Of a DNA stretch of 64,000 nucleotides, positions 38,826 through 49,192 are shown piece after piece. The notes beneath the pieces were generated by a model, which was given only the letters and a program-made list of their open reading frames with translations, ran no database searches and was not told where the DNA came from. Source of the DNA: SKHV01 sp963678565. GTDB lineage: Bacteria > Bacteroidota > Bacteroidia > Bacteroidales > Prolixibacteraceae. The stretch covers positions 2,108,001-2,172,000 of the forward strand of contig OY782875.1 in the NCBI GenBank assembly GCA_963678565.1, read 5' to 3'. Every line of letters starts with the position of its first letter. The stretch's first letter is position 1. A program made the translations under genes and the position numbers.

Positions 38826-39396
38826 CAAGCAGTTAATAAAAAAACTGCCTACAACTTATTTTATGTATGGTAACTAAAAGTAGTGTGTTGGCGAGCTTTT
38901 TTGTTTGAATTTTATACTGACGTTTTTAAAATATTTACACTTAGCTCGCAAAATCAAGTAGTTGATTCTAAAAAGCTAAAGTGCCACAACAAATAAGTGT
39001 TGTTTGTTTATTTATCGACAAAAAGATTAAACAACCCAGAAATAACTACGATTAAGGGCTTAAGAAAGCGCGGGGCGAACGTGTCCACAAGCACAAGGCA
39101 GTTTTTAGCTTTGATTGAAATTGCGGAATAAAGTTGCTCTTTGATTGAACTAGGTTTTAAGTTTATAAAAAGTGCCGAACATGAAATAGAGTAGGGCGAC
39201 TTAATTTATTATTTGTAATTGGACTTGTCTTAGACGCAAAACAATAATTTGTTTGCACCTAAAAGCAACAAAGCACTGAATGAAAACTGAATAAATGCTA
39301 GACCAAATTAAGTTGCCCAACAAAGAATAAAAGTTAAAAAGAGCAATTTCTCCGACAAAACATAGAGCAGCAATTACAAAAAAATCTAATTGCTTG
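38826..39396 (-). repeat. Noncoding cassette body, copy 6 of 9
   Basis: This 571-bp copy has changes in the terminator-like hairpin (AAGTAGTGTGTTGGC) that are not compensated on the other arm, so that stem is weaker here. Other stems are kept. Confidence 0.72.
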
Positions 39397-39522
39397 TAAC
39401 GGAAAATTGTATGTTTTCGGTGCGGATTTCGAAGAGCGTTTTTGTCGACCGACAAAAATGCTAGAGAAAGGAGCAGAGGCAACAAACTTGCAGAAAACCG
39501 CAGTGAGACATACAAATTGTTA
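39397..39522 (-). repeat. attC-like element 26
   Basis: It has the GTCGACCGAC class centre although its body is a lipoprotein gene. The arm TGTTTTCGGTGCGG and end CAGTGAGACATACAAATTGTTA mark it as distinct. Body ends GTTAACG and CGTTAAC pair over 7 bp. Confidence 0.82.
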
Positions 39523-39536
39523 ACGACTGGCGATTT

Positions 39537-40169
39537 TTATTCACAAATGCTTTCATTATAATCAAATGAATTAAGGTTATTATTTCCTTCAAATTCCAAA
39601 TCATTATTAGTCCACATAGATCCATCTTGCATAATATATCGAACTATTCCAATACCTTTTGCAAGATAAACTTTCCTGACACTTTGTTCTTCGTTGTAAT
39701 TCAATTGGTATACTTTACAACTATCTAATTGAACTAAATTAATCGAAATGTTTTCAAAACCGACAAAATCATTTTCAGAAAATATTGTTTGCTGATTATT
39801 AAAAGTAAAAACTATCTCGCTCAAGGTTTCGAGTTCTTCATTGTTAATGTATTGCGACTTTCTTTTTAAATGTATAGTGTCAGAATCGTTAGCTAAAATC
39901 ATATTTGAAAAATCTTGACAATTACAATTATTACTAGAAGTATATTTCGTTATATGTTTACATTCTTTTAGGGTAACTTTAAATGCCTTTTCATAAGCAT
40001 ATGGGTCTTCAAATAAGACGAGCTCATCAACCTTTTCTGCAAACCAGTATTCCTCACCTTGAAATTTAAAATCTTTACAATATATTAGATTGTTGTCTTT
40101 ATTGTCACATGAATTAAACAATATTGTTATAGTCAGTATGATGCTAGATATTAGAGTTTTTACTTTCAT
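39537..40169 (-). CDS. Lipoprotein of unknown function
   Basis: The 210-residue protein opens MKVKTLISSIILTITILFNSC, a signal peptide and lipobox. The body is rich in beta strands (VYLAKGIGIVRYIMQDGS) and has three or four Cys that could form disulfides outside the cytoplasm. I do not recognise a family. Single-gene cassette between two noncoding cassettes. Confidence 0.65.
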   Translation of the reverse strand: MKVKTLISSIILTITILFNSCDNKDNNLIYCKDFKFQGEEYWFAEKVDELVLFEDPYAYEKAFKVTLKECKHITKYTSSNNCNCQDFSNMILANDSDTIHLKRKSQYINNEELETLSEIVFTFNNQQTIFSENDFVGFENISINLVQLDSCKVYQLNYNEEQSVRKVYLAKGIGIVRYIMQDGSMWTNNDLEFEGNNNLNSFDYNESICE

Positions 40170-40218
40170 TATTTTTTAAGTATTAAAGATATATACGGAT
40201 GTTTAATAAGCTTGGCGT

Positions 40219-40345
40219 TAACGGTAAATTGTATGTTGTCGGTGCGGAATTCGAAGAGCGTTTTTGTCGACCGACAAAAATGCTAGAGAAAGGAGCAGAG
40301 GCAACAAATAAAGCAGTTCACCGTACTGCAATATACAAATTGTTA
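40219..40345 (-). repeat. attC-like element 27 (noncoding-cassette class)
   Basis: Class of element 4 with GGTAAA opening. It is the attC of noncoding copy 7. Confidence 0.9.
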
Positions 40346-40913
40346 CAAGCAGTTAATAAAAAACTGCCTACGACTTATTTTATGCTTGGTAACTAAAAGT
40401 TGTGTGCAGGCGAGCTTTTTTGTTTGAATTTTATACTTACGTTTTTAAAATATTTACACTTAGCTCACAAAAACAAATAGTTGATTCTAAAAAGCTAAAG
40501 TGCCACAACAAATAAGTGTTGTTTGTTTATTTATCGACTAAAAGATTAAACAACCAAGAAAGAACTACGATTAATAGCTTTAAAAAGCGCGGGGCGAACG
40601 TGTCCACAAGCACAAGGCAGTTTTTAGCTTTGAATGAAACTGCGGAATAAAGTTGCTCTTTAATTGAACTCGGATTTAAGTTTATAAAAAGTGCTGAACA
40701 TAAAATAGAGTAGGGCGACTTAATTTATTATTTGTAATTGGACTTGTCTTAGACGTAAACAATAATTTTTTTGCACCTAAAAGCAACAAAGCACTGAATG
40801 AAAACTGAATAAATGCTAGACCAAATTAAGTTGCCAACTTAGATTAAAAGTTTAAAAGAGCAATTTCTCCGACAAAACTTAGAGCAGCAATTACATAAAA
40901 ATCTAATTGCTTG
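40346..40913 (-). repeat. Noncoding cassette body, copy 7 of 9
   Basis: This 568-bp copy keeps the hairpin and GGGCGACTTAATTT, but the partner arm reads AAGTTGCCAAC, losing part of the long-range stem. Confidence 0.72.
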
Positions 40914-41040
40914 TAACGGAAAATTGTAAGTTGTCGTTGCGGATTGCGGGTGATTGTCCGTCCGCAGGACGAAAGACAATCATGCGGGAATCCGAGGCGA
41001 CAACCTGCACCGACACCGCAATGCAATTTACAAAATGTTA
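40914..41040 (-). repeat. attC-like element 28
   Basis: Class of element 5. It serves the ParB-like body, with ends GTTAGCAACC and GGTTGCTAAC. Confidence 0.9.
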
Positions 41041-41055
41041 GCAACCGTTTTTTGT

Positions 41056-41646
41056 TTATTTTTTTATTGTTGTCATAATAACTGGTATATCAGTTTTTTT
41101 ATTTGTCAAATATGCAGCGATAATTCTATGCCTGCCATCATAAATTCTAAAAAAATCTGTTTTTTCTAAAATTGGTGGTTCACAATCAAATCCAAATTCC
41201 CATTGATGCAAAATATTAATAATCCGCTTTAAGTCTAGTGGGCTATTTTCAAAAATTTGTTTTGTATTAATCTCACTTGTTACAGATATAATTTTGAGAA
41301 GCTTTGCAATAGGAAATAATATAACATTGTTTTTGTCAATAGTTGTCCATTGGGGATGGATCTGATTTAATCTGTTCTTATTCTTATACCAATCTAATTT
41401 TTCTAAATATATCTGATTTATAGAATTGTCTTTTCTCTCGAATGGCTTGCAATATTTACAACGTGGTTCAAATCTGTTTATACTATCATCTTTTTCTCCA
41501 CATAAATGACAAAATTGTCCATTAATTTCATATGTTATAGTTTTGTCTTTATAAGGTTCATGGCAAGTCTTACAAAATGGATAATTTATGTCATAGTCAA
41601 TTTCTGTTTTGCAAATAATACAACACCCTTTAACTTTCATAGTCAC
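41056..41646 (-). CDS. Zinc-ribbon protein with ParB-like motif
   Basis: The N-terminal 90 residues hold four pairs of CxxC (GCCIICK, FCKTCHE, FCHLCGE, CKYCK), consistent with two zinc ribbons. The C-terminal part has EKTDFFRIYDGRHRIIAAYL, where DGRHR resembles the ParB/sulfiredoxin-fold motif DGxHR used by ParB-like nucleases and by some nucleotide-dependent enzymes. A DNA- or RNA-binding zinc domain linked to such a fold is plausible. The 196-residue protein is alone in its cassette. Activity is unknown. Confidence 0.65.
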   Translation of the reverse strand: MTMKVKGCCIICKTEIDYDINYPFCKTCHEPYKDKTITYEINGQFCHLCGEKDDSINRFEPRCKYCKPFERKDNSINQIYLEKLDWYKNKNRLNQIHPQWTTIDKNNVILFPIAKLLKIISVTSEINTKQIFENSPLDLKRIINILHQWEFGFDCEPPILEKTDFFRIYDGRHRIIAAYLTNKKTDIPVIMTTIKK

Positions 41647-41754
41647 TGTTTTATCAGACTCTGGTTATTATAATTTATATCTTTTAAATGTTTGATTATC
41701 ACACTTTATGTTGTCTGGTTCTTTAAATATTCTGCTGTGAATTTAAATGGTTGC

Positions 41755-41881
41755 TAACGGAAAATTGTAAGTTGTCGTTGCGGATTGCGGGTGATTGTCC
41801 GTCCGCAGGACGAAAGACAATCATGCGGGAATCCGAGGCGACAACCTGCACCGAACCCGCAATGCAATTTACAAAATGTTA
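41755..41881 (-). repeat. attC-like element 29
   Basis: Almost identical to element 28. Body ends GTTACCAACT and AGTTGGTAAC pair over 10 bp. Confidence 0.9.
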
Positions 41882-41892
41882 CCAACTGTTTT

Positions 41893-42552
41893 TTATTTAA
41901 ATTCATCATATCTCCTTGTCCAATAATCAGCTATAAATCCCCATTTGTTATCTTGAAATTTATATATGGTGTCTATTGGTAAAGTCTCAATTGAGTCTTT
42001 TTTATCTCCTCGGATTTTGCAGATATAAATTCCATCTTTTTCGTCCATGTTATCACACTCTCTGCCAGAAATGTTACCAATTTTAATTGTCTTGAAATCC
42101 TCGATGTAGAATAAATCACTATCCCAATTCATATCCGCACATCCGCTCCGATGATAAGAATAGAAATATCTTGTATTGTTAATTGATTTTGAGTCAGGAT
42201 ATTTAGTGAAATTTTTTACTTCTTTAAAGGACTTGTCATTTGAATCATATTTTATAAAATCTTCTACACCTGGGATATTTGATACATGACTAATCATTAA
42301 GTCTTTTTTCCCATCATTGTCAAAGTCTATAAACTCAAAATTGGGATATGAGTCATTAAGCTTAAATACAACATTTCCATTTGAATCTGTAATAAATAAG
42401 GTGTAATCTTTTTTTATCGTCACTGTATAAAGCAGATTGTCAATTGTGGCAGATTCAACTCTTATAATTGTTGAATCAACTTGATTTTCTTGTCCAAATG
42501 AATTTGAAAAGATTATCAAGAATATTATTGTTGTTAATAGCAGAGGCTTCAT
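41893..42552 (-). CDS. Exported protein with EF-hand-like VCBS/FG-GAP segment
   Basis: The 219-residue protein has a signal peptide (MKPLLLTTIIFLIIFSNSFG). One FIDFDNDGKKDLMISHV unit has the DxDxDG-like calcium loop of FG-GAP/VCBS repeats. The remainder is beta-rich with three Cys. It is likely an exported small domain; a partner is unknown. Single-gene cassette. Confidence 0.7.
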   Translation of the reverse strand: MKPLLLTTIIFLIIFSNSFGQENQVDSTIIRVESATIDNLLYTVTIKKDYTLFITDSNGNVVFKLNDSYPNFEFIDFDNDGKKDLMISHVSNIPGVEDFIKYDSNDKSFKEVKNFTKYPDSKSINNTRYFYSYHRSGCADMNWDSDLFYIEDFKTIKIGNISGRECDNMDEKDGIYICKIRGDKKDSIETLPIDTIYKFQDNKWGFIADYWTRRYDEFK

Positions 42553-42566
42553 TTTTAAATAGTTGG

Positions 42567-42693
42567 TAACGGTTAGTACATGTTGTCGGGGCGGATTTCG
42601 GAGAGCGTTCCTGTCCGAAGGACACGGAACTGTGAAACGAGAATCCGCAGTTGGCGTACCTCCGAACCCCGCCCTGCAATATGTACTTTGTTA
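42567..42693 (-). repeat. attC-like element 30
   Basis: Twin of element 3 with TACATGTTG/CAATATGTA arms. Body ends GTTACACAC and GTGTGTAAC pair. Confidence 0.88.
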
Positions 42694-42705
42694 CACACTG
42701 GCATT

Positions 42706-43281
42706 TTATTTTATTATAAATCTTATTAAATATAAAAGTCCTTGAACAAAAGCTACAGGCATGACAACTGTCAATGCGGCAAATAAATATGAGTATTTAT
42801 TAAAATATTTTAGTCCAACAACCATAATTTTCAATGTCACAATCCACAATATATAATTTGCAATCGGATGATTATATCCAACTAAGCTTTTGTCATCTAA
42901 TACTAAAGCTGGAATAATCATAACAAGTCCAACAAGTAGGATTATCAGATTTGGGATTAAAGAATAAGCAAAGACTAATCTTATTCTATCAATAGAAGCT
43001 TTTCCTTTAAATAGTCGACTTACTCCAAGTATTACATAAGAGAATATATAATTGTAAATTGTCACACCAACTAGACCTGACACAAAAAGTGAAACTAATA
43101 GGCTTAAATAATAATTTCCTCCAATAATTTTGTGAATATCATGTGAATTAGGAAATCCTACGACCATTGCAGAAAGGAAGAACAAAACTGTAATCATTGT
43201 GCTGTTGCTTTCATCATCCCTTTCCTCTAAGAATTGAAAAGTCTTTTTAGTTTTTGTCCAAATTGAAAATATCGGTTTCAT
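42706..43281 (-). CDS. Yip1-domain integral membrane protein
   Basis: The 191-residue protein has five hydrophobic segments in the Yip1 pattern. A conserved polar loop reads YVILGVSRLFKGKASIDRIR, with the FAYSLIPNLI segment following. Bacterial Yip1-domain proteins are found in the inner membrane and their role is not established. Single-gene cassette; stop about 12 bp from element 30. Confidence 0.8.
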   Translation of the reverse strand: MKPIFSIWTKTKKTFQFLEERDDESNSTMITVLFFLSAMVVGFPNSHDIHKIIGGNYYLSLLVSLFVSGLVGVTIYNYIFSYVILGVSRLFKGKASIDRIRLVFAYSLIPNLIILLVGLVMIIPALVLDDKSLVGYNHPIANYILWIVTLKIMVVGLKYFNKYSYLFAALTVVMPVAFVQGLLYLIRFIIK

Positions 43282-43324
43282 TATTATAAATCAAAGTTGT
43301 TTGGTTCTTCTTTTTATGCTTGTG

Positions 43325-43452
43325 TGTAACGGTAAATTGTATGTTGTCGGTGCGGAATTTGAGGAGCGGTAGTGTCGACCGATGATGACGTTAGTGAAAT
43401 GCACCGAGACAACTAGTATTGCTGAACCCGAACTGCAATATACAACATGTTA
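43325..43452 (-). repeat. attC-like element 31
   Basis: Arms TTGTATGTTGTCGGTGCGG and GAACTGCAATATACAA, end CATGTTA. Centre is unique (GGTAGTGTCGACCGATGATG). It serves the 5.6-kb TonB body, with ends GTTAGCAAC and GTTGCTAAC. Confidence 0.85.
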
Positions 43453-44167
43453 GCAACTGGGTTAATATTTTTCTGCTAAAGCGTTTATTAAATGCACTAA
43501 AATTTATGTGCGGTTGGTTTATTCATTGCCACGTGAGTGGCAAAGTGAGAAAGGTAATCTTATTGGCAAGCTTTGCAGTGTGTTGGGGTGCAGGGGCTTG
43601 CCAATGTGCTTGCATAGGGTAGGGTACTTCGATAAACTCAGTAACCAACTTAATTTCTTACAAATATTCCTAATACTTCTAATAATTCATATTTTTCTTG
43701 TTTAGCAGTATGACAAAATGTCAACGAAATAGGTCTGAGCAATTACAATATAGATCTGAGAAGGTACAATATAGATCTGAGAAGGTACAATATAGGTCTA
43801 AGAACTGCCATTATAGGTATCAGCAAGTACATTTTAGGTTTAAGCGGGGACAATATAGGTCTGAGAGACTAGATTGTAGTTTTCAGAGATCAAAAAACAG
43901 TATTGAGCGTTTACATTATAGGTGTGAGCAGCAAAATTATTGGTTGTTTTAGGTAAATCATGATTTGGTTTTTAATTAGGTAGACTTGGTTCTGCAAGAA
44001 ATAGATAATCGTATTGTCAAAAGTCAATTGACATATGGGTGCACAAAGTTTTCCTCAGTCACAGACGAGGGATTAGTTTTTCGAGATACAATATACTTGA
44101 AAAAGAGTTAAAACCATTTTTAAATAAGTGTTTAATCTTGGTGTGTTGGGTAGTTCCTTTATTGGTT
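43453..44167. other. 715-bp gene-free end of the TonB cassette
   Basis: It holds no plausible gene. The first 160 bp resemble the start of the cassette at 53717 (TTATTAAATGCAC, TTATGTGCGGTTGGTT, GCCAC and GTGGCAAA). It contains a GGCTTGCCAATGTGCTTGC-like stretch near 43590, a 21-bp tandem array (43729-43938) and an unassigned AT-rich tail. Confidence 0.7.
43729..43938. repeat. Ten-unit 21-bp tandem array
   Basis: Ten contiguous units start at 43729, 43750, 43771 and so on without a change of phase. The consensus is close to ATAGRTCTGAGNARGTACAAT. Units 2 and 3 are identical and the outer ones are degenerate. There are no spacers. 21 bp is close to two helical turns. A similar-phase array lies in the cassette at 53717. 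Confidence 0.9.
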
Positions 44168-46462
44168 TTAGAATTCTAATTTATAACTAACAGAAGGTAA
44201 TATTGTATATAAGCTATAATCATTAATCTTAGGTTTATTGTTGTTAATAAAAACTTCGTAATAGTACGTGTTCCTCCTATTGTATAAATTAATTATACTA
44301 AAGTTCCAACTGCCATTTTTTTTGCCTTTAACATTGAAATTTATATCTAACCTGTGATAATCTTTTTGTCTGGAGCTATTGTACCCATCGTATATAAAAA
44401 CGTATCTGTCATTTGTATCTGTAAAGTACAATTTAGGTATATTGGCTGGTATTCCGGTTGCATAAGTCCATGCAAAGCCAAAGTTTGTTCTTTTCGATAT
44501 AGAATAATTTGTATAAAAATTAATTTCATTTGGGCGATCGTAGTCAAATGGAAATGCTTCGCCATTATTAACATTTTCAAAAATTCGTGTACTTTTCTGA
44601 TGAGTATAACCGATCCATCCTGTTAAACGTCCTTCTTTTTTTCTGATTAATAACTCAATGCCTTTTGCTAACCCCCTACCATTTGTTTCAATGGTATTTT
44701 CCCAAGTGTTGTAATCTAATGTATATCTATTGCCAGGCTTTTTTAGTACTAAATTTTTAAAGTTCTTTGTGTAAAATTCAGCTGACAATTCATAAGAATT
44801 ATGCAATTGATAGTTTATACCGAAAACATATTGTTGACTAAGAGAGGGAGGTGCAATATCAAGAACGGGAATTCTATAGTCAGTTACAAAACCTGATGAA
44901 GTTGCAGTAAGAACATGAAATGGTTGATTTACTCTCATATATGATGCTTTAATATCTAGGTTCTTTCTTATTGAACGACCAATTGTTAGACGAGGTTGAA
45001 ATGAAAAAACTGAATTTGTTTCAGTTACTAAAAGCGATGGTCTTATTCCAATATTCCCAAAAAAGTTTTTGGTATTTTCAAAGTTTAATTCTCCAAATAA
45101 ATTGTTCTCAAAGGAACTATATTTAAGGTAACCAAAATCTTCATCTATATTCGACATTCCGGGGTATTGCCTTGTTATATGAGCATTTCCTGGATTAAAG
45201 TTGAATGCATTTCCTTCGTAACCAAATGATAGTTTGACATTATTTAAGATAGTATATTCGCTGTTGACTTTTAAAAACACATCGCTAATCTCAGAATAAA
45301 AATCATTCTCATAATAAACAGATTCTGTATTATCACCATAATTTATATCTGCTAAATGATATTCATTAAAATGATACTCAGAATATCCTACAATCAAGTT
45401 AAAAAATAGCGACGAATTAACGATATGATTTAGTCGAATTGAAGCTGCATTGTTTCCCCATTGGTTTCTATTTTGAATATGACTTATTGTATCATCATTG
45501 AGTGAAAGACCAAATAGATCATTACCGCTATAAAGGCTAAAAAACAATCTATTTCTATCATTTACCTTTGTGTTTAATTTAAAATTAACATCGTAAAAGT
45601 TGAAATCAATATTATCGGTTGTTAAAAAGTCTAAATAATTTAAAGTATTTTTTCTGAAAGAAAGCAAAAATGATGAACTACCTTTTTTTATTGGACCATT
45701 TATGAAAAGTTTTGCAAATATTAATCCTAAGGTTAAATTGCCCTTAAACTCGTTAATATTACCATTATAGGTTTGTATGTCGACAACTGATGACAATCTA
45801 CCTCCAAATTTTGCAGGAAAACCACCTTTGTATAGCGTTGCTGAATTAATAATATCGGCATTAAAAGTTGAAAAGAAATTGCCAAAATGAGCAACATGGA
45901 ACAAGGGCATATCATCAATCATAAATAGGTTTTGATCGTGTCCTCCTCCTCTAACGTATAAATTTGAATTTCCGTCACCTCCAGATGAAACCCCTGGTGT
46001 AAGTTGAAAATACTGGTTTAAATCAACCTCTGATGCCAATGATGGAAATGTTGCAAGTTCTTGTTTTTTTAATTTAAAACTAGATGTTTGTGACTTGTTG
46101 AATTTTGTATCGATACCATGCACAATTACTTCTTCCAGCTTATTATCTGTTTGCGATAGTTTGATATTTAATATAGAAGTTATAGAATCAATTTTAATGA
46201 TTTCTGTTTTATATCCTAAATAGGATATGTAGAATTGTGTTGGATAGTTTTTTACTTGAATAGAATAGAATCCTAAATCATTTGTAGAGGTACCAATATT
46301 ATTTATTTTATCAAATACAACAGCTCCAATCAAAACTTCTCCATTACTGTTGTCGACAATTCTACCCGAAATGAAACTCTTTGCTTGCTGAGCATTAGAA
46401 GTGATTGCTCCAAAAATTATAACACCCCATAGTAATAATTTAGATTTTGAAATTTGTGGCAT
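44168..46462 (-). CDS. TonB-dependent outer-membrane receptor
   Basis: The 764-residue protein has a signal peptide. A carboxypeptidase-D-like regulatory domain (ISGRIVDNSNGEVLIGA, about 30-110) comes first, then a plug domain with LYVRGGGHDQNLFMIDDM and a 22-strand-like barrel ending LPSVSYKLEF. Such receptors import nutrients or siderophores across the outer membrane with TonB energy. The partner DUF4249 lipoprotein lies 2 bp upstream. Substrate unknown. A receptor in a cassette is unusual in size and type. Confidence 0.93.
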   Translation of the reverse strand: MPQISKSKLLLWGVIIFGAITSNAQQAKSFISGRIVDNSNGEVLIGAVVFDKINNIGTSTNDLGFYSIQVKNYPTQFYISYLGYKTEIIKIDSITSILNIKLSQTDNKLEEVIVHGIDTKFNKSQTSSFKLKKQELATFPSLASEVDLNQYFQLTPGVSSGGDGNSNLYVRGGGHDQNLFMIDDMPLFHVAHFGNFFSTFNADIINSATLYKGGFPAKFGGRLSSVVDIQTYNGNINEFKGNLTLGLIFAKLFINGPIKKGSSSFLLSFRKNTLNYLDFLTTDNIDFNFYDVNFKLNTKVNDRNRLFFSLYSGNDLFGLSLNDDTISHIQNRNQWGNNAASIRLNHIVNSSLFFNLIVGYSEYHFNEYHLADINYGDNTESVYYENDFYSEISDVFLKVNSEYTILNNVKLSFGYEGNAFNFNPGNAHITRQYPGMSNIDEDFGYLKYSSFENNLFGELNFENTKNFFGNIGIRPSLLVTETNSVFSFQPRLTIGRSIRKNLDIKASYMRVNQPFHVLTATSSGFVTDYRIPVLDIAPPSLSQQYVFGINYQLHNSYELSAEFYTKNFKNLVLKKPGNRYTLDYNTWENTIETNGRGLAKGIELLIRKKEGRLTGWIGYTHQKSTRIFENVNNGEAFPFDYDRPNEINFYTNYSISKRTNFGFAWTYATGIPANIPKLYFTDTNDRYVFIYDGYNSSRQKDYHRLDINFNVKGKKNGSWNFSIINLYNRRNTYYYEVFINNNKPKINDYSLYTILPSVSYKLEF

Positions 46463-46463
46463 C

Positions 46464-47447
46464 TTAGTTTGTATTTCGGGGGTAAGTGACTGATTCTATA
46501 TGGATTGTAGTGTCAGTTGACGTGTAGGAAGCAAAAATGCCAGTGCCATTGATAATGTTACTATAAACAGTTACAGTACCTGGGTTGCCGTAAATTGAAT
46601 TGCCAAGAAGAACAGATTTTTGACTATAAAGAGAAGTCAGGTATTTGTAATAATTGTATGAAACTTCTCGTAATTCGATGGTTAAATCATAATTCGCAGT
46701 GATATAATCGGTTTCTGTTGATAATATTGAGGTGAAATATGAAAAATCTACTGATATAGAGTCTGTGATATTTTGACATTTAAAAATTAAACTTTCTACA
46801 CCTCTATCATTAACGATTGGGTTCGATGGGTAGTAATCTTCGGACGTAATTAAATTTGATGTAGATTCAAGGTATGCATGCCAACTTCTTGGAGTATAAG
46901 ATATCGTACCTATGCCATATTCTATTATTGAGACTATTAATTCATAATAGCATGAATTTTTACTGCTTGGCAAAAATTTAATAACCCCATAAGGTTGAAT
47001 GTTTATTTCATTATTCCCTCCATAAAGTGCACATGACTTAAAGCTAGTTTTAACTAATTTAAAATCAACATGACTTGATGGAATTGTATCAGATGCAGAT
47101 GATTTATAGTTAGTATTTTTATCTTGAATTTCTATTTTGAGAATATCTCCCATATTCGGATTTATATTATTAGCAGTGTGTAAAAAATATACCGAATCAT
47201 TAAGAACATTCGATGTTAAAAATTCATTCGATGTTTCATTTATGATTTTAATATCAAAACTTAAACCTTTTTGATTTGACTCTGTAAACAAATTGGTTGT
47301 TGTGCAAACTTTTAATTTAATAATGGAATCATTTGCGAAAAATGAGTTAACTGCAATTTCTGGTTTTGAGGAATTTTGATCTTCAATAGACGAATAATTA
47401 CAAGCATATAAAACCATTATTACTAAAAATGAAAAAAGTTTTTTCAT
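46464..47447 (-). CDS. DUF4249 lipoprotein, partner of the TonB receptor
   Basis: The 327-residue protein has a lipobox (FLVIMVLYACN). Its N-terminal SKPEIAVNSFFANDSIIKLKV and GLSFDIKIINETSN follow the DUF4249 pattern, where an Ig-like fold is followed by a larger domain. Proteins of this family sit beside TonB receptors in Bacteroidota and are probably surface-exposed companions. It lies 2 bp from the receptor gene. Confidence 0.82.
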   Translation of the reverse strand: MKKLFSFLVIMVLYACNYSSIEDQNSSKPEIAVNSFFANDSIIKLKVCTTTNLFTESNQKGLSFDIKIINETSNEFLTSNVLNDSVYFLHTANNINPNMGDILKIEIQDKNTNYKSSASDTIPSSHVDFKLVKTSFKSCALYGGNNEINIQPYGVIKFLPSSKNSCYYELIVSIIEYGIGTISYTPRSWHAYLESTSNLITSEDYYPSNPIVNDRGVESLIFKCQNITDSISVDFSYFTSILSTETDYITANYDLTIELREVSYNYYKYLTSLYSQKSVLLGNSIYGNPGTVTVYSNIINGTGIFASYTSTDTTIHIESVTYPRNTN

Positions 47448-47524
47448 GATCTGAACATTATTTAGAAAGGAGCTTAAAATGAATGAAAAGCTCCTTTCTT
47501 AAAATAGAGAATCTATAATTTAAA

Positions 47525-48642
47525 TTAATAGTTTGAATAGTTTTCAACGTTAATTGCATTATCCTCGCCAACACCTCTTGAATATAATTTTGCGTCGTAA
47601 TCTAATATTTTCAAAATGATTTGTTCATGAAATCCACCAGCATATGCTTCATAATAAAAATAGTTCCAATATACGGCATTATTTGTTTCTCCGTATCGAA
47701 TATTATCCATATAAATATCCTCATCAACTGAACTTCCTGGAACATATGGTTCGTCAGGCCAAAGTGGTGTTTGATGACCTATTGTGGTAGAGTGATATTT
47801 AAAATGAAGATCATCGATATAGTAAACTGTTTTAGTTTTTGTCCATAGACCAAATCTCTTTCTTTTTTGTTGCATCCAGAGCTTGCAATGATATCCCACT
47901 TGTGTTGATTCAGAAAAGGTACCAACATAGCTTCTATGATACAAACTGATTATCTGAAACCATGCTTCTAATTTGGATTTATTATCGTCAGAATAGGTAG
48001 CAGGCCATGTATGAGTACCAACTTGTAGTGATTTTGATAGTATTTCATCTTTATGCTTATTCGGATAGAAAACTTGAATATTTTTTTGATTTATCATCAC
48101 ATTTATAATAATTATTAAGATCTTGAATATTTCCATCAGGTATTGTAATCTCTTTTTCATTATCAAATTTATATAGCACATTTCCAATCTTCATTATACC
48201 GTCAATATTTAATACCTTTTGCCAAGCAGTGGCATAAAATGGCAGTTGTAAGTCACCATCATCTGTAATAATTATTTTTTCTGAGTATAGATTGAGCTTC
48301 TGATTCTGTAGTCGCTAATTCTATTTTATCATAAATATTATTAAGATAAGTACATGCGGATGTAAAACCAATCGCTTTTTCCCAATTTTGGAATTCTTTA
48401 TCTGAAATCTTACTAAGTTGTTCAGATATTTCTTTATATGCAACCTGATTTTTGAAAACAAGTATTCCAGAACTATCAACACTTACATTATTAATTAAGT
48501 AAGAATTGTTATCGACAATTTCATCGGAGATTGGATCTTTATCTATAATTTGAGAATCTATACAACTTACAAATATTATGAATAAAGGTATTTTATAATT
48601 TTCATTTTTTGTATTTTTGGAAATGGAAGGTGCAACTTCCAT
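47525..48642 (-). pseudogene. DUF4848-like lipoprotein broken by two homopolymer frameshifts
   Basis: The frame opens near 48642 with a lipoprotein-like stretch (KIPLFIIFVSC). It continues with VSVDSSGILVFKNQVAYKEI and EFQNWEKAIGFTSACTYL, as in DUF4848-type Bacteroidota proteins. At a run of six T on the + strand (about 48275-48281) the frame moves to IITDDGDLQLPFYATAWQ. Near 48090, at a run of seven T, it moves again and ends with VGTHTWPATYSDDNKSKLEAWF to NAINVENYSNY. The two breaks are each a single base. Decay or sequencing indels are both possible. It lies upstream of the DUF4249 and TonB genes and could be part of their operon. Confidence 0.6.
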
Positions 48643-49065
48643 TTTAAATAATTTAATTAATTTAAATTTTTGGCAGCATGATTTTTGAATTGTGTTGCCT
48701 TTTTTCTGCCGTAAAAAAACAATGCTCATGATAATTCAAGTTAAATTTTGGAGTTACATAGGCTAATGTTAAACTGGTTGATATACAAATACAATAATAA
48801 ATCGAACAGGTAAGTATACTATTGTGTGGATTAAGACAACTCTTTTAAAACTCTGGGAGGATATTGTGAGAGGGTTTTTAAATGTGTTGTTTGTGTGTTG
48901 ACTTTTAGATTGAAAAGTTTTACCCAAATTTTAACTGCCTGTAAAGGCAGAAGCGGGTAGGGAAATAAATTTTCTATTTGTTTATGAAGACGTTGATTAA
49001 ATGTGATTCAATTGAAAAAATTGGATGTTTAAATGCTGCTATAAGTTTTAAAATGACCTTGTTGC
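48643..49065. other. Gene-free upstream end of the TonB cassette
   Basis: No gene is visible here. The last 170 bp (48890-49065) resemble 54960-55141, including ACTGCC followed by AAAGGGCAGA-like hairpin sequence and ATGACCTTGTTGCTAAC. This shared end suggests that the two long cassettes share both outer ends but not their genes. The promoter for the cassette is likely here, but no clear TAnnTTTG was found. Confidence 0.6.
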
Positions 49066-49192
49066 TAACGTTGAATTGTATGTTGTTGGTGCGGATTTCG
49101 AAGAGCGTTTTTGTCGACCGACAAAAATGCTAGAGAAAGGAGCAAAGACAACAAGTTTAGCAGCTCACCGTACTGCAATATACAAATTGTTA
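49066..49192 (-). repeat. attC-like element 32 (noncoding-cassette class)
   Basis: Opening TAACGTTGAATTG as in 4 and 8. It is the attC of noncoding copy 8. Confidence 0.9.

Noticed and set aside
43698..43952. Plus-strand ORF of heptads such as YRSEKVQ
   Set aside because: It is the reading of a 21-bp tandem array (7 codons per unit). The related array at 53939 has stops in its units.
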